Source: Cordylochernes scorpioides (lineage: Eukaryota; Arthropoda; Arachnida; Pseudoscorpiones; Chernetidae). From it: a stretch of DNA of 64,000 nucleotides. The DNA is taken from positions 92,716,627-92,780,626 of the forward strand of contig CP092872.1 in assembly GCA_030710605.1 (NCBI GenBank). Reading direction: 5' to 3'. Shown here piece after piece: positions 22,145 through 34,130 of this stretch (position 1 is the stretch's first letter; the number at the start of each line of letters is the position of its first letter). A program made the translations under genes and the position numbers. The notes under the pieces are model-generated. The model was not told the DNA's origin. It made no database searches and was given only the letters and a program-made list of their open reading frames with translations.

Positions 22145-23306
22145 ATATATGCAATTTTTATTACATAATATGTGGCAAATTCTTTATATCTTCTGTTTTA
22201 AACTTACCATAGAACATTAATAAAGTGTTACTTATTTTATTATATGCAATTTTTTATCACTTAATATGTGGCAAATTCTTTATATCTTCTGTTTTAAATT
22301 TACCATAGAACATTAATAAAGTGTTACTTATTTTATTTTATGCAATTTTTTATTACTTAATATGTGGAAAATTCTTTATATCTTCTGTTTTAAACTTACC
22401 ATAGAACATTAATAAAGTGTTACATATTTTATTATATGCAATTTTTATTACTTAATATGTGGGAAATTCTTTATATCTTCTGTTTTAAACTTACCATAGA
22501 ACATTAATAGAGTGTTACTTATTTTATTATATGCAATTTTTATTACTTAATATGTGGCAAATTCTTTATATATTCTGTTTTAAACTTACCATAGAACATT
22601 AATAAAGTGTTACTTCTTTTATTATATGCAATTTTTATTACATAATATGTGGCAAATTCTTTATATCTTCTGTTTTAAACTTACCATAGAACATTAATAA
22701 AGTGTTACTTCTTTTATTATATGCAATTTTTTATTACTTAATATGTGGCAAATTCTTTATATCTTCTGTTTTAAACTTACCATAGAACATTAATAAAGTG
22801 TTACTTCTTTTATTATATGCAATTTTTTATTACTTAATATGTGGCAAATTCTTTATATCTTCTGTTTTAAACTTACCATAGAACATTAATAAAGTGTTAC
22901 TTATTTTATTATATGCAATTTTTTATTACTTAATATGTGGCAAATTCTTTATATCTTCTGTTTTAAACTTACCATAGAACATTAATAAAGTGTTACTTCT
23001 TTTATTATATGCAATTTTTATTACTTAATATGTGGCAAATTCTTTATATCTTCTGTTTTAAACTTACCATAGAACATTAATAAAGTGTTACCTTTTTTAT
23101 TATATGCAATTTATTATTACTTAATATGTGGCAAATTCTTTATATCTTCTGTTTTAAACTTAACATAGAACATTAATAAAGTGTTACTTCTTTTATTATA
23201 TGCATTTTATATATGCATCTTTTATTATTTAATATGTGATAAATTATTCATATCTTCTGTTTTAAACTTACCATAGAACATTAATAAAGTGTTACTTATT
23301 TTATTA
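22145..23306. repeat. 96-bp tandem array, 12 units
   Basis: Units read TATGCAATTTTTTATTACTT, AATATGTGGCAAATTCTTTA, TATCTTCTGTTTTAAACTTA, CCATAGAACATTAATAAAGT, GTTACTTATTTTATTA. Each carries an AATAAAG. Units are 94-97 bp (the last about 109) and well over 90 percent alike. The preceding 22075-22145 (ACAAAAAAGGCATATCTTGACA) may be the terminus from which it expanded. Confidence 0.95.
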
Positions 23307-23589
23307 GATCAAATAAGCGAACTCTCGATAAAATTCGCTCTTTATTCAAGCTTGTCATATATATGATGGGAGGAAAGAACCTTTTACAAAAGAGATATTG
23401 GGGTGATACACGTGGGTGTGTATTGGGGACTACATTAAAGCTAAATAGTATAAAATTTAGAAAATTAACTCATGATTTTCATTGATAACCATGACCCGGG
23501 TTCGAACTCCGTATTGAAAATTTTATTTAAAAAAAGAATCGCTTCATTGGCCTTCTATTCTTGAAAAAGTCCAACCCTACTAGTGAGTA

Positions 23590-23712
23590 TCAATAACCAA
23601 ATGGGGCTCTGCCACATCTGTAAGTGCAAAAATCGAACTGTTTTCTTGCATGTGTAGACAGTCGCCAGCTACCTACCATGATTATCATGGGGTACTTGGG
23701 AGAGGTACCACC
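23590..23712 (-). repeat. tRNA-derived SINE copy
   Basis: Minus strand: CCATGATAATCATGGTAGGT, AGCTGGCGACTGTC, CAGTTCGATTTTTGCACTTA, GGGCTCT-side AGAGCCCCATTTGGT. The same modules occur at 59045-59171. A further B box, GGGTTCGAACTCC, lies just left at 23498-23510 on the plus strand, probably from another copy. Confidence 0.55.
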
Positions 23713-23960
23713 ATCATTCTCAAAATTAATATTATGGGGAAATATAGATTTGAAACTGGTAATCTGTAAAGGGATATATTGTCTTTTTTTCCCATAAAGA
23801 ATCAGATCTATTTTTATTTATTTATTTATTTCAACACACAAAACGCGATATCCCGGCAAGGGATAATTGCGTCGATTTACATAAAAAAAAACACAAACAG
23901 TTATAAACATTTTATACAAGAAAGGTAATCAAAAATAAAAAAGAGAAACAATAATATATA

Positions 23961-25377
23961 CACTGCGTGACATTGAAATGGAACACCAAGAAATAGTGGC
24001 CAGAAAGTGATGAAACTCGGCAGACAGAGAGAGACAGGGACGAACAATAAGTGATCTTTATTTCAAAATGATAGTCATAATACAGAGCGAGAACGGCGTC
24101 GGCTTAGTAGCAAGTAGGACCACCGCGGACGGCGATGCACGCAGCAACACGTCTAGGTAGAGAGTCAATCAGAGTACGGATGGCGTCCTGAGGGATGGCT
24201 CTCCATTCCCTCTCAACCATTTGCCACAGTTCGTCTTCTGAACGCGGCTGTGGCAAGGCATGCAAACGGCGTCCAATGATGTCCCAGACGTGCTCGATTG
24301 GTGAGAGATCAGGAGAGTACGGTGGCCAGGGAAGCATCTGTACATCTTGCAGAGCTTGTTGGCTAATGCGAGCAGTGTGCGGTCGGGCGTTATCCTGCTG
24401 ATAAAGGGCATTGGGTACCCCCTGAAGGTAGGGGAGTGTCACCGGTCGCAGCACATCATCAACGTATCGTTGGCCGTCATAGTGCCCTGAATACGAAGTA
24501 AAGGTGGCCTGGAATCATACGCGATTGCGCCCCAAACCATGATTACACGTTGTCGCACGGTGGGGCGTTCCACAATTGCTGCCGGATTGGACCTTTCTCC
24601 ACGTCGACGCCACACGCGTACACGGCGACTATCACTGGACAAGCAGAAACGCGACTCATCTGAGAACACGACCCTGTGCCATTCCGTCATCCACGTCGAT
24701 CTAGCCCGGCACCATTCCAAACGTTGGCGCCTATTCGGTGGGGTCAATGGCAGTCTTCTTAGCGGACGGCATGAGTGCAAGCCATTAGCAACCAATCGAC
24801 GGGAAATGGTTCTGGTCGAGATGGAATGATCTAGGGTGTCTTGCACATGTTGCAGGATGGCGGTACAAGTGGCTTGTGGGGCCGCCACTGCTTGTCGAAG
24901 GATACGCCGATCCACACGTGCTGACGTCACTCTGGTTGCACCGGCATTCCTATAAATTGCCACATTTCCTTGTTCCAACCATCTTCTCCACAGTCGGTGC
25001 ACCGTGGACGCACCAAGGTGTGTATCAGCTGCGATTTGACGTATGGACCAACCTGCCCTTTTCAGTCCGATCACCATGCCCCTCGTAAAAGCGTCTGTCT
25101 GCTTGAACTGCCTCCGTTTACGATGACCTGGCATTCTCTGTTATTACACGTGTCTTTTGACACAAGAACAAAATTTCTACAATGATTTTCCTTGAAGAAA
25201 TAACGACACGAATACTGTCCTTTCTGCAAGTTCCTTCCCTTATATCTTACTCCATGTGCGCACGAGAGCTGCGCATTTTACATCATTTGCATAACTCGGT
25301 TAGGCGCGTCTACCCTGAAATTTGCATAATTTTCTGGCCACTATTTCTTGGTGTTCCATTTTCAATATCACGCAGTG
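23961..25377 (-). mobile_element. Tc1-like DNA transposon, complete but inactive
   Basis: 1417 bp between TA duplications (23959-23960 and 25378-25379). The terminal inverted repeats are about 46 bp, starting CACTGCGTGACATTGAAA; they continue GGAACACCAAGAAATAGTGG and differ by a base or two. It encodes one transposase on the minus strand. A second copy of the family lies at 62776-64000 in the opposite orientation. Confidence 0.95.
24104..25134 (-). pseudogene. Tc1-family transposase with one frameshift
   Basis: About 343 codons, normal for Tc1. Residues 1-60 form the first helix-turn-helix (GLKRAGWSIRQIAADTHLG), followed by STVHRLWRRW and a second HTH. Catalytic residues are present: D in VVFSDESRF, D in YQQDNARPHTA, and E in SPDLSPIEHVWD, a D34E spacing. 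A single base is missing near 24471-24475 (GGCC where the copy at 63680 has GGCCC), shifting the frame after residue 220, so the second half (24454-24104) reads in another frame. The ATG at 25134 follows the TIR region by about 240 bp. Transposases of this family excise and insert the element at TA dinucleotides. Confidence 0.92.
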
Positions 25378-25389
25378 TATTAGGAACCT

Positions 25390-25718
25390 GAACTTTTCAG
25401 GTTGGAAAGATAATCACAAATATATTTACAAAGATAGTTAAATCTATGATAATTCTCTCTGCTATCTGCAATCAGGTCTATTGATAGTTCATTCTTTCTG
25501 TTGGTACTATCGTAGATACATATATTAAATAGAAGGGATTCTAAAAGCTATCTTTGGTATTTTATTGCGATATAATGACATTTGACATGTCAAAAGGGTG
25601 AACGGTCTGAGATTAAATAATCAAAAATATATCTCTTGTGTGTAAATAACTATGTATATGTAAAAAAAATTGTACAAATGTGAAATTGTACTGTGATAAG
25701 GTGCATAAATTAAGGGAA
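25390..25718. other. Spacer, no gene seen
   Basis: AT-rich with no frame or known repeat except the outer edge of the element at 25719. Confidence 0.4.
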
Positions 25719-25884
25719 AAAAAAGGCATCTCCTTAACGTGCAACTGAAAGTTGTTGATGGTTTGCGCCATCTATCGGAATAAATATCAACTAATCAACG
25801 ATAAGTTTATATTTATTCCGACAGATGGCGAAAGCCATCAGTAACTTTCAGTTTCATTATAAGGAGATGCCTTCCTTTTTTTTT
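25719..25884. repeat. Inverted-repeat element of the GATGGCGCAAGCCATC family
   Basis: AAGGCATCTCCTTAACGTGC...GCGCCATCTATCGGAATAAATAT mirrored by ATATTTATTCCGACAGATGGCG...ATAAGGAGATGCCTT. It is the best preserved copy and directly precedes the LTR element at 25897. Confidence 0.75.
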
Positions 25885-25896
25885 CTTATATATATA

Positions 25897-26713
25897 TGTG
25901 ATATCTTGGGACCTCTGGGACCAGTGTTACCTGATGCTAGACGAACCTCGATGTCAACTCCACCGAGCAGTCGTGGTGGAAGGCGACACAGCTGGGCCAA
26001 AGGTGAAATAAACAAACAGAGATTCCACTAAAAGCGTCTGACGTCAAGAAGGAATGGGATGAGGAGAGAGGGAGATCTTTAGAGCAAGTGTTACCGTTGG
26101 GATCCAAACGTAGACTGACAATTCTTGCTTCTCGATTTAACACCAAGACCTTTCTTCTTTCTAATTGGTTGACCTATTTAGGGGATTCTTTCCCAATTGG
26201 CGGGACCATGCCACGTGGCCGCTGGCTATTGGTTGACCTACTTAGGTATGGTCTTCTCTAATTGGCCTTGCGGCTTTCTTTGATGGAAGATACGTGCCGG
26301 TCTTGTTCCGGAAATATTGGGCGTCTCTCTACTTTTATAGCTTTTGCGGTCACCAGATACCACCGGTCCTGTCAGGAAATATTGGCTTAAACTTAGCTCG
26401 CAGGGTTTCCGGGGTCAGAAGGTTAACTGTGACTTTATTAATAGTCGGGCTCTCTTCTAGGCCTACTTCTTAGGCTTGACTTCTACTCTCACCTAAGCCT
26501 GATTAGTTTTAACCTTAATCTTCTCCTGTTAGTCTCCATTCCTTCTATCTGTACAGTTGTTATACTTTATTAGATTCTTACGCGGTACAGATTGATGTTA
26601 GTTGAGGCTTTCTATGTGCAGTACATAAGAAGTTATATACAGTCATGGGGTGGAACATGTGGTAGTAGATATCTAGACTATTTACAACAATTCCATGGTC
26701 TTAAATCATCACA
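25897..26713 (-). repeat. Left LTR of copy B
   Basis: TGTGATATC...ATCATCACA. The next bases inward are GATGGCCCCGGATGTGAG; no polypurine tract is seen here for a minus-sense element. Confidence 0.9.
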
Positions 26714-29388
26714 GATGGCCCCGGATGTGAGAGGGTTCATATGGAGGGATTTAAGAGAGCGGAATAGGAAGACTGTTATTAAGGAAGTAATTTTTTTTAA
26801 ATTAATTAAAATGAGTTGGTATATAACATGGGGTTGATTTCTGTATATCCATAAGAGGTAATAAAGCATAAACAACTAATATTAAACATACAAGTAAAAA
26901 TAAAAATATGAATAAAATATTTAATAGAGAACATATAATGATGATAGGTAAAAATATAAATGATAGGATGGGACAATCATGATCTCTTCGTGATGGGCGT
27001 TAGAAAGGGTTGAGGGGTTAGTTATTACTTGGTTGCGGCAATGTCACTTTGACTCAAGTCCCAAACCATTTAATGTGCACGGCGCGGAAAACCTAGGCCA
27101 TGTTTCACATGTAAATTTAAGGACCTAATAAAGTTACAGTACCACAATCGAAAAGTAAGATAAGGGTGATTGTTATGGGTTTTAGTAATTAGTCGTTAAG
27201 ACGTACGCATGCAGGATAAATGAGGGCGAAGATCAGTGACCAGAAATCAAAGTTTTAATTAGAGTCGTCAGGGGCTTAGCGAGAAAAAGAGTAAAATAAA
27301 AAAAAGATGTGCCAGCGTGTGGCATGAGAGTGCCCTGGAATAAAAAAAAATACAATTTGCACGTATCCAAGCCAGAAGTAGGGATAGGTAAATCTGGGGG
27401 ACGGTGTGTCAAGATTGTTAATTACGAAATCAAAGTAGGTCAAGTCTAGCCTGCGAAGGAGTTAAAAGTTCCTGCGGAAAAGGGTTAGTATTTATTAAGA
27501 AGTAACCTTTAAAGTGGTTGTTTAAGAGGTTATTGAAGATTGCCCTGTTTTTAGATCATGATTCTTAGTTTGATTATAAAAGAATATATAATTGAGATAT
27601 GAAATTGCGAAATTAAGGCTTTGCATATAGCGTTAAAGGATTTGAAAAATCGAAAATAGAATTGCGAAGTTAAATGCAAAGTAATCTTTAAAAAAAAAAG
27701 TAAAAATAGTGATGACATGATACAAAGATTAACACACTACAGCAGTATATAAGGGGTAATAGAAAGTGAAAATATTAAATGAAAATTAATAATGAGCAAT
27801 AATATACTCGATAGCATTGACATGGTAGCGGAAGATGAAACAATGTAAATAACATCTAATTTATAAAGTGAGAAAAAATATAAAATGACAAAAGGCAAAT
27901 TAGTGATATAAACATGAAATATAAACTTGAGATTATTAGATATGAAAGATAAAATATAAAGTTGATTATAGAATAGAGTCATAAAGCAAAAGTAAATAAG
28001 TTTTGGTAAAGAAAAATAAAATAAAATGACACTCATCTAAACTGATTGGTGAGGTAAATAAAATATAAGAGCTAGATAATGATTATATAAAGAATATTAA
28101 AATGAAAAAAAAATGTTCATCGAGAAAGAAGAGCAAGTAAAATTATACATAGAAATTATATATCGTGAAAGAATGGAAAGTTGTAGGCCACATTATGTTC
28201 CTGTTTTTTAGGATGGGTAGAGAGAGCTTTAAATTGTCCTCGATTGATATCTTTGGTCTTGTTGGCCTAAGTTTTTCTAACTTATCGAATTTGTTTTATG
28301 TTTGGCGTGACTCGTGGATCACATTGTTTCCAACTGTGAAACTTACTGAGTCCTAATGTTGTCGATTTTTTGTTCCCTGCGCCACGTTTAGGTGAAAACG
28401 TGATTCTTCCTAAAGCGGCATTTATTCTGTGTGTGCAGGAGAAACACGGCGATCTATTCTAACCGATAAAGGGTTGTTGTTTTTTTTTTTTTTTTTTTAA
28501 ACATGTGTGGGTGTGTGTGATTTTTAGGTAAAATGTTGTCCTTGGTTCTAAGTGTCGATGTTAAGTGGACTGATTTGTTAGTAAATGTAAAATAACGGGC
28601 TAAGCAAGTTATTAGTAGCTAACGGGATATCGGCGTAGATTAAAAATAAAAGGCACGCACTAATATTTAATTTAATAGGTAGCGAAAATCCATTAGAGTG
28701 ACATCGGGGTGGCGACGGATGTAACAAGATGTCGGCTATTTGTTTGTCCATCTCCCTTCGAATTTATTATTAGCTAGTTCCGGCGGTGGCGGGCATATTT
28801 ATTTGGGTCAGAGGCCCTTTGTGGGGGCAGCTTGCTTTCTTCCAACTTATTGGATTTGTTAATTCAGGCTACGCTCGGAGATATTATTTCTATAATTGTA
28901 AACACAAAAGCGTTTGATTTGTGTTTGTATTTCGAAAATTCGGATATTGTATCTGTTGATATTAAATCGAATGGTTTTTGGCGGACTTAGTAAAAATGTT
29001 ATTCAATGATATCAGGTTAGAATTGAATGAAATTGCGACTATCGACGTGGACAATGTGTGATTAAAGGTGTCACAGGCGTGATGAAGGCGTCTTTGGCCT
29101 GAAGATTGAAAGAGTTTTGTGGTGTAGCTTTGTGACACGAAGCGAAAAAATTGTAAATGAAAAGGTGTCACGTGAAGTCTTTGTTTTGTACAAAATCTAA
29201 CCTGTTTTACTATGAATAACAAATTTACTAAAGTCACGGGTGCTGGTTGTACGCACATATATCGAGAATATTTATTGTTAGTGGATATGGCACGTTTAAT
29301 GTGAATTTTTTTTTTGTGTGTGTGTTTAGTAGGGCGACGTAATAAAGCTTGTGTGGCTCGAAATTTGATTTGGGTGTGAAGTCGCGCA
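26714..29388. other. Non-coding interior of LTR element copy B
   Basis: AT-rich, frames closed, matching 1-2340 of copy A from 27139 onward. Differences include an insert in copy B at about 28370-28500 (containing a long T run) that copy A lacks. Frames on either strand are short and not shared intact between copies. Confidence 0.6.
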
Positions 29389-30090
29389 CTAAAAATTTGT
29401 TGCCAATTGGAGAAAGTGATGAGAGAGGGAGTTGTTTATTTTGTTGAGAGAGATTTGTCGATATTTAAATATGCATGTAAAAGGAAGGAGTGTAGTTATG
29501 TGGGAATTTAACGATTGGAATAGTTTTGGAAGGCTGTGATTTAAGTTACTTCTGTCCAAAGATATGCAAGAGGAGGACATAGAGGCGTTGAAAATAGGAT
29601 CAGGAACATTACATTGAGGCCAAATAAGAGTGTTGGAGTTCACCACGTGTGAGCAACCCGTTCCAGGAGGGGAAGATTTAGTAAATGGGACAGTTGTATT
29701 AACCTGTCCATGGGACACGTGTTGCTTGCACGAGGTGAATTTGTATAAGGTAGTTGGTAGAGGTACATTATCTTGATACAGGAGTAGCTGAGAACAGTTT
29801 ATAATTAGTAGAAATCGTTTTATGGAGTTAAGGGATAATATGATAAAAGGCAAGGGTGTATCGATGATATGGAATTTTAGATTCCGCGTTATGTTACTTA
29901 TTTTTAAGATCAAAAAGATATAATCTATGGTGACAATATTGTTAGCTATGGCGTTAATAGTTAAGTTAAATGGATGGACAGGTATTTTCTTTTACAAACT
30001 GGTTTCTATTATTTTAAAAGTATTCTGCCTAATTATAGCGATAGATGCTTCTGTATCAAGTAGTAGAGTAGGTTTACATTATTGGACAGT
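29389..30090 (-). pseudogene. Retropepsin remnant of LTR element copy B
   Basis: Minus strand at 30017-30078 reads LLLDTEASIAIIRQ: the retropepsin motif with the glycine of DTGAS changed to glutamate, which should abolish activity. It stays in frame with 29913-29389 apart from one stop codon (after IIETSL), so more of the domain is readable than in copy A, including FHIIDTPLPF and IKRFLLIINCSQ. Beyond about residue 110 similarity to known domains is unclear. Confidence 0.6.
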
Positions 30091-30240
30091 TCAGCTCGAA
30101 CGAACAATTGTTCAACAAAAGTTATAGAAGGAGGAACCTACTGTTGTGCGGTCTTGTATGTCGGGACAGTCCTGGTCTGGTGCCATAGTTGGAGGATCTT
30201 TGGGACAGTCAGAGTTCATTGTTTGCGCTGGGCTCGTGGT

Positions 30241-30648
30241 TTAGAGATGGTCGGGGGAGCAGGTAACATACGCTCGCGTGTTGGTAACTCGGAGGGGTGC
30301 TTGCAGGAGGTTTGCTGGCTTTCTCAGTCTTGTAGAGTATTGTAGTTGAGCCCGATCTGCTTGGTCGTCGTAGTTGGTGAAGAAGCTCTGCGCCTCGTAC
30401 GAACCATCGTAGCGATTCCACCTCTCGCGATGTCCGGTCACGGCAGAAAGCTGATGTAGCGTCGTGGTCAACCTCCCCAGGACATCTGATACCGGCGGCG
30501 GGGGCGTGACGTCTTCCTGGCTGGGGGCGATTTCCTGCGTCCTACCGAGGGTGGTTTCTTTCTTCGGAAAAGTGGGGTTTTCGCCACTTTCGTAGTCGGG
30601 ATCGGTCTTCATGGGCTCCTTTGAATCCTCCTCTCTTCCCTGTTCCAT
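30241..30648 (-). pseudogene. Truncated gag of LTR element copy B
   Basis: A 135-codon frame beginning MEQGREEDSKE, 80 bp from the LTR edge; ends at the same point as in copy A. The core RYDGSYEAQSFFTNYDDQAD is conserved between copies, while the acidic leader varies and has small in-frame length differences. It could encode only the N-terminal part of a Gag protein. Confidence 0.6.
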
Positions 30649-30728
30649 CTTTCTGTACAGACAGTGGTCTACTTGCTTACTTGTACCTTGGCGTCCACTA
30701 TCATGTCGACTCTTCGGGCGGGGGAGTC

Positions 30729-31545
30729 TGTGATATCTTGGGACCTCTGGGACCAGTGTTACCTGATGCTAGACGAACCTCGATGTCAACTCCACCGTGC
30801 AGTCGTGGTGGAAGGCGACACAGCTGGGCCAAAGGTGAAATAAACAAACAGAGATTCCACTAAAAGCGTCTGACGTCAAGAAGGAATGGGATGAGGAGAG
30901 AGGGAGATCTTTAGAGCAAGTGTTACCGTTGGGATCCAAACGTAGACTGACAATTCTTGCTTCTCGATTTAACACCAAGACCTTTCTTCTTTCTAATTGG
31001 TTGACCTATTTAGGGGATTCTTTCCCAATTGGCGGGACCATGCCACGTGGCCGCTGGCTATTGGTTGACCTACTTAGGTATGGTCTTCTCTAATTGGCCT
31101 TGCGGCTTTCTTTGATGGAAGATACGTGCCGGTCTTGTTCCGGAAATATTGGGCGTCTCTCTACTTTTATAGCTTTTGCGGTCACCAGATACCACCGGTC
31201 CTGTCAGGAAATATTGGCTTAAACTTAGCTCGCAGGGTTTCCGGGGTCAGAAGGTTAACTGTGACTTTATTAATAGTCGGGCTCTCTTCTAGGCCTACTT
31301 CTTAGGTTTGACTTCTACTCTCACCTAAGCCTGATTAGTTTTAACCTTAATCTTCTCCTGTTAGTCTCCATTCCTTCTATCTGTACAGTTGTTATACTTT
31401 ATTAGATTCTTACGCGGTACAGATTGATGTTAGTTGAGGCTTTCTATGTGCAGTACATAAGAAGTTATATACAGTCATGGGGTGGAACATGTGGTAGTAG
31501 ATATCTAGACTATTTACAACAATTCCATGGTCTTAAATCATCACA
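30729..31545 (-). repeat. Right LTR of copy B (5' LTR in minus sense)
   Basis: 817 bp, practically identical to 25897-26713. The bases just inside (GGGCGGGGGAGTC) are purine-rich on the plus strand and contain no TGG-type primer-binding site on the minus strand. Confidence 0.9.
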
Positions 31546-31726
31546 TATATATGTAGTAAAGTATTCCAAATCTTTAATAACTAAATTGATAAAAGTAAAA
31601 ATATAGTTCCATCCTCTTAACTTAGAGCCATCTGTTATGTGTTGGGATCTGTGAATTTGTACTATTTATTTCTTTTTAAAATGTTTTGACCACAGTTTGA
31701 GTAACCACGTGAGATTATCTTTATTA

Positions 31727-31946
31727 TATACGTGGACAAAACTTAAGGAAATTGTGCCTTTTAGTATGCATATTAGGATTCAGACAATAACTTGAAAGAT
31801 GTTACAGTGACCTTTATTGAATACACACGAGATAACCGAGTGTGAACAAAATTGCCTCTGTTTTCTTTAAAAAAAAAAAAAAAAAACAGACGACCAGCGA
31901 CACCAAATAATTTCCACTGACTTAAGTTTTGTCCATGAGTGCATAT
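31727..31946. mobile_element. MITE of the ACTCATGGACAAAACTT family
   Basis: Left CGTGGACAAAACTTAAGG, right CTTAAGTTTTGTCCATGAGTG, with shared ACCTTTATTGAATACACACG inside and a poly(A) run. Diverged copy. Confidence 0.7.
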
Positions 31947-31949
31947 ATC

Positions 31950-34040
31950 TATTATTGTTAGTTAGCGATTGGTGCACGCGGGAGAGATCATGTTATCAGT
32001 AAGTCAGGTCAATTATGTTTAATTTTGTTTTTTTATTCTCTTTAAGACACGTGTTTGTGTTACATACCCTGTTACTCTATCTTGTCAGGAATGAAAGATA
32101 GCAAAACATGGTTGATAAATTCAAACAACTCTTTATTTGGGGGAAATAATTATTGAGTAGTAAAATAATATTTTAAAAAGTTTATATATTCTTATTTTTA
32201 TTTTATTTTTTTTTAATTTAACAATGGTAGAATACACGCTATATCCATAAATCGGATATTTGCGTTTGAAATATATAAATTTGAATGAAAAAAGAAAAAG
32301 TAGTTTAAAGAGATATATACATATTTACATATCAGTATGCAAATTGATTACATTAGTAGTCACTTATTCAGTTAAGTACATTCTGCAGAAATTGTTGAAT
32401 CTTTGGTGTATGTCCTTATCTGCATATTAGATTTTAAACATAATATCTTCGCTCTATATGTTATTCCAAGTGTGATTATTTAAAAAAATAATATTTATAT
32501 TCTATTCTTTCAACTATAATAATAAATTGATCAAATGAATTAATGTGAAAAATAGTAAAAAAGTGAATTTTTACTTGTACGGCGTTAGCTTTTCTTGATT
32601 AATCAAGAATTGGTATTTGGCCAATTATGAAATAATTCAAAATCAACGAGAATAGTTGATATTTATTCCGATAGATGGCGCAAGCTATCAGCAACTTTTA
32701 GTTGTACGATAAGGAAATTCCCCTTTTTCTCAAATGAATTAAGTTTCTTCCGAGCGCAGACGAGCTAGAATATTTCAATCAGAAGATTCAAGTATTTTAA
32801 TCGGCTGCTCAAATTGTTTCGATACACTTTCAGACGTTTTTTAAAACTAAATAATTACATATATAAAATGAATTGTTTTATTCTACCTATATACTAAAAA
32901 TATATTTTTTCTCAAATCCCAAATTTAAAAATATATGCCAATAAATCATTCGAAATTTGAAACTTGATTTAAAAAAAAAGAATGTTAACGTTGGCCATCC
33001 AAATATATTTTTCCTTACCAATTTTTATACCTATTTACATATACGGGGGAAAAAAAGTTTTTTTTGATAAAATTTGTGTATTTTCAATCGGTTGTTATAT
33101 TTGTGCAATGTAGCATTCCCGTTTTTCTATTTATTTTGAAAATATAAGCCAATTTTTAATGCTTCGTGAATGAATATCAGACTAGAAATGTTTTAGGGTT
33201 AAAGCACTTTTATAAATACAACCTCGAGTGGAAATGTTATTTTGATAAATTTTATTTTAAAAGCGCTCTCTATATTTCTATACTTCTTGTTCTATATTTA
33301 TACATTATCATCAATGAAAAAGAATATATAAAATCATTGGATTTTATTACTTTTCGTTTTATTCATATACGCACTGTTTTTTGAATATGGTATTCGTTGT
33401 TTAATAAAAGAATATATATATGTTATATAAAAATATTAGTTTATTTAAAATAATATATATTATAGATTCAAATATTCTGTTAAATCGACCGCCAGAGGTC
33501 ACTCTTCCCCTATAAAAACTCATTGTTGTTGATTCCCGATGGCCGGCTCAAACCATATGTAATTATGTAAATAATCTTTTGTTTTTCCTTGTTCTACTCA
33601 CCTGAAGACAGGCAGTGCTTTAATCAAATTATGTTTTATATATATTCCTTAGTTCAAATAAAGAAACCTCTGATCAAAACCATATTTATTATTATTCTTT
33701 CAATATTTATGCCACGACTGCTCAACCAATATCTCTATTCTCAAAATAATCAGCATCAAGTATTAATTCTATATAGCTCTAATAATACAACAGAAATCTA
33801 ATTATTTTTTATGATATATATTTTTAAAAATGTAACAAAAGAGGCACCTCTCCCTTTGATTGTACATCAGAACGCTAACACTTTGCATCAATCTAGTAAA
33901 AAAATATTACTAGTGATGATATAGAATTAACTACAACATCAGTTTGGGCAAATTCAGACAAAAAGCCAACTTGTATACCATGGTTTAAAGAAATATATGT
34001 GTTGAGAATTAAATGTATATATCTCTGAATATTTATTTAT
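31950..34040. other. AT-rich spacer with a remnant of the GATGGCGCAAGCCATC family
   Basis: At 32590-32735 CTTGATTAATCAAGAATTGG, GATATTTATTCCGATAGATG and GCGCAAGCTATCAGCAAC match the family at 9747 and 25719. Elsewhere frames are short (33166, 33589) and show nothing recognisable. No gene seen. Confidence 0.5.
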
Positions 34041-34042
34041 TA

Positions 34043-34127
34043 CTAGCCGAATGACCCGGGCAACGCCCGTGTTTTACCCGATTGAATGTTTTGATTCAAA
34101 TACTATTTGTTACAATTATAAATTGTG
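34043..34127 (-). mobile_element. Helitron 3' end
   Basis: Minus sense: CGGGTAAAACACGGGCGTTG CCCGGG hairpin, then CATTCGG CTAG, followed by T. It matches the 3' end of the Helitron at 46098-46801. Similarity stops at about 34127, exactly before the tRNA-like sequence. Confidence 0.65.
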
Positions 34128-34130
34128 GTC

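Larger units (their letters stand above)
25897..31545 (-). mobile_element. Complete non-autonomous LTR retrotransposon, copy B
   Basis: 5649 bp, bounded by two 817-bp LTRs in direct orientation that differ at only two or three positions in my reading (GAGCAG/GTGCAG near the start, GGCTTG/GGTTTG near 26472). Flanks read TATATA on both sides, fitting a 4- or 6-bp target duplication in TA-rich DNA. The interior (26714-30728) holds only truncated gag and a mutated protease on the minus strand, plus about 2.6 kb of closed AT-rich sequence. No reverse transcriptase or integrase is seen. Copy A has the same architecture, so this is a family, not one random wreck. Confidence 0.88.

Noticed and set aside
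24195..24829. Frames antisense to the Tc1 transposase
   Set aside because: The transposase on the opposite strand has full HTH and DDE motifs; antisense frames have none.
29389..29913. Possible envelope protein in the LTR element
   Set aside because: The frame is continuous with the retropepsin motif upstream, so it is the protease and following linker, not an envelope.
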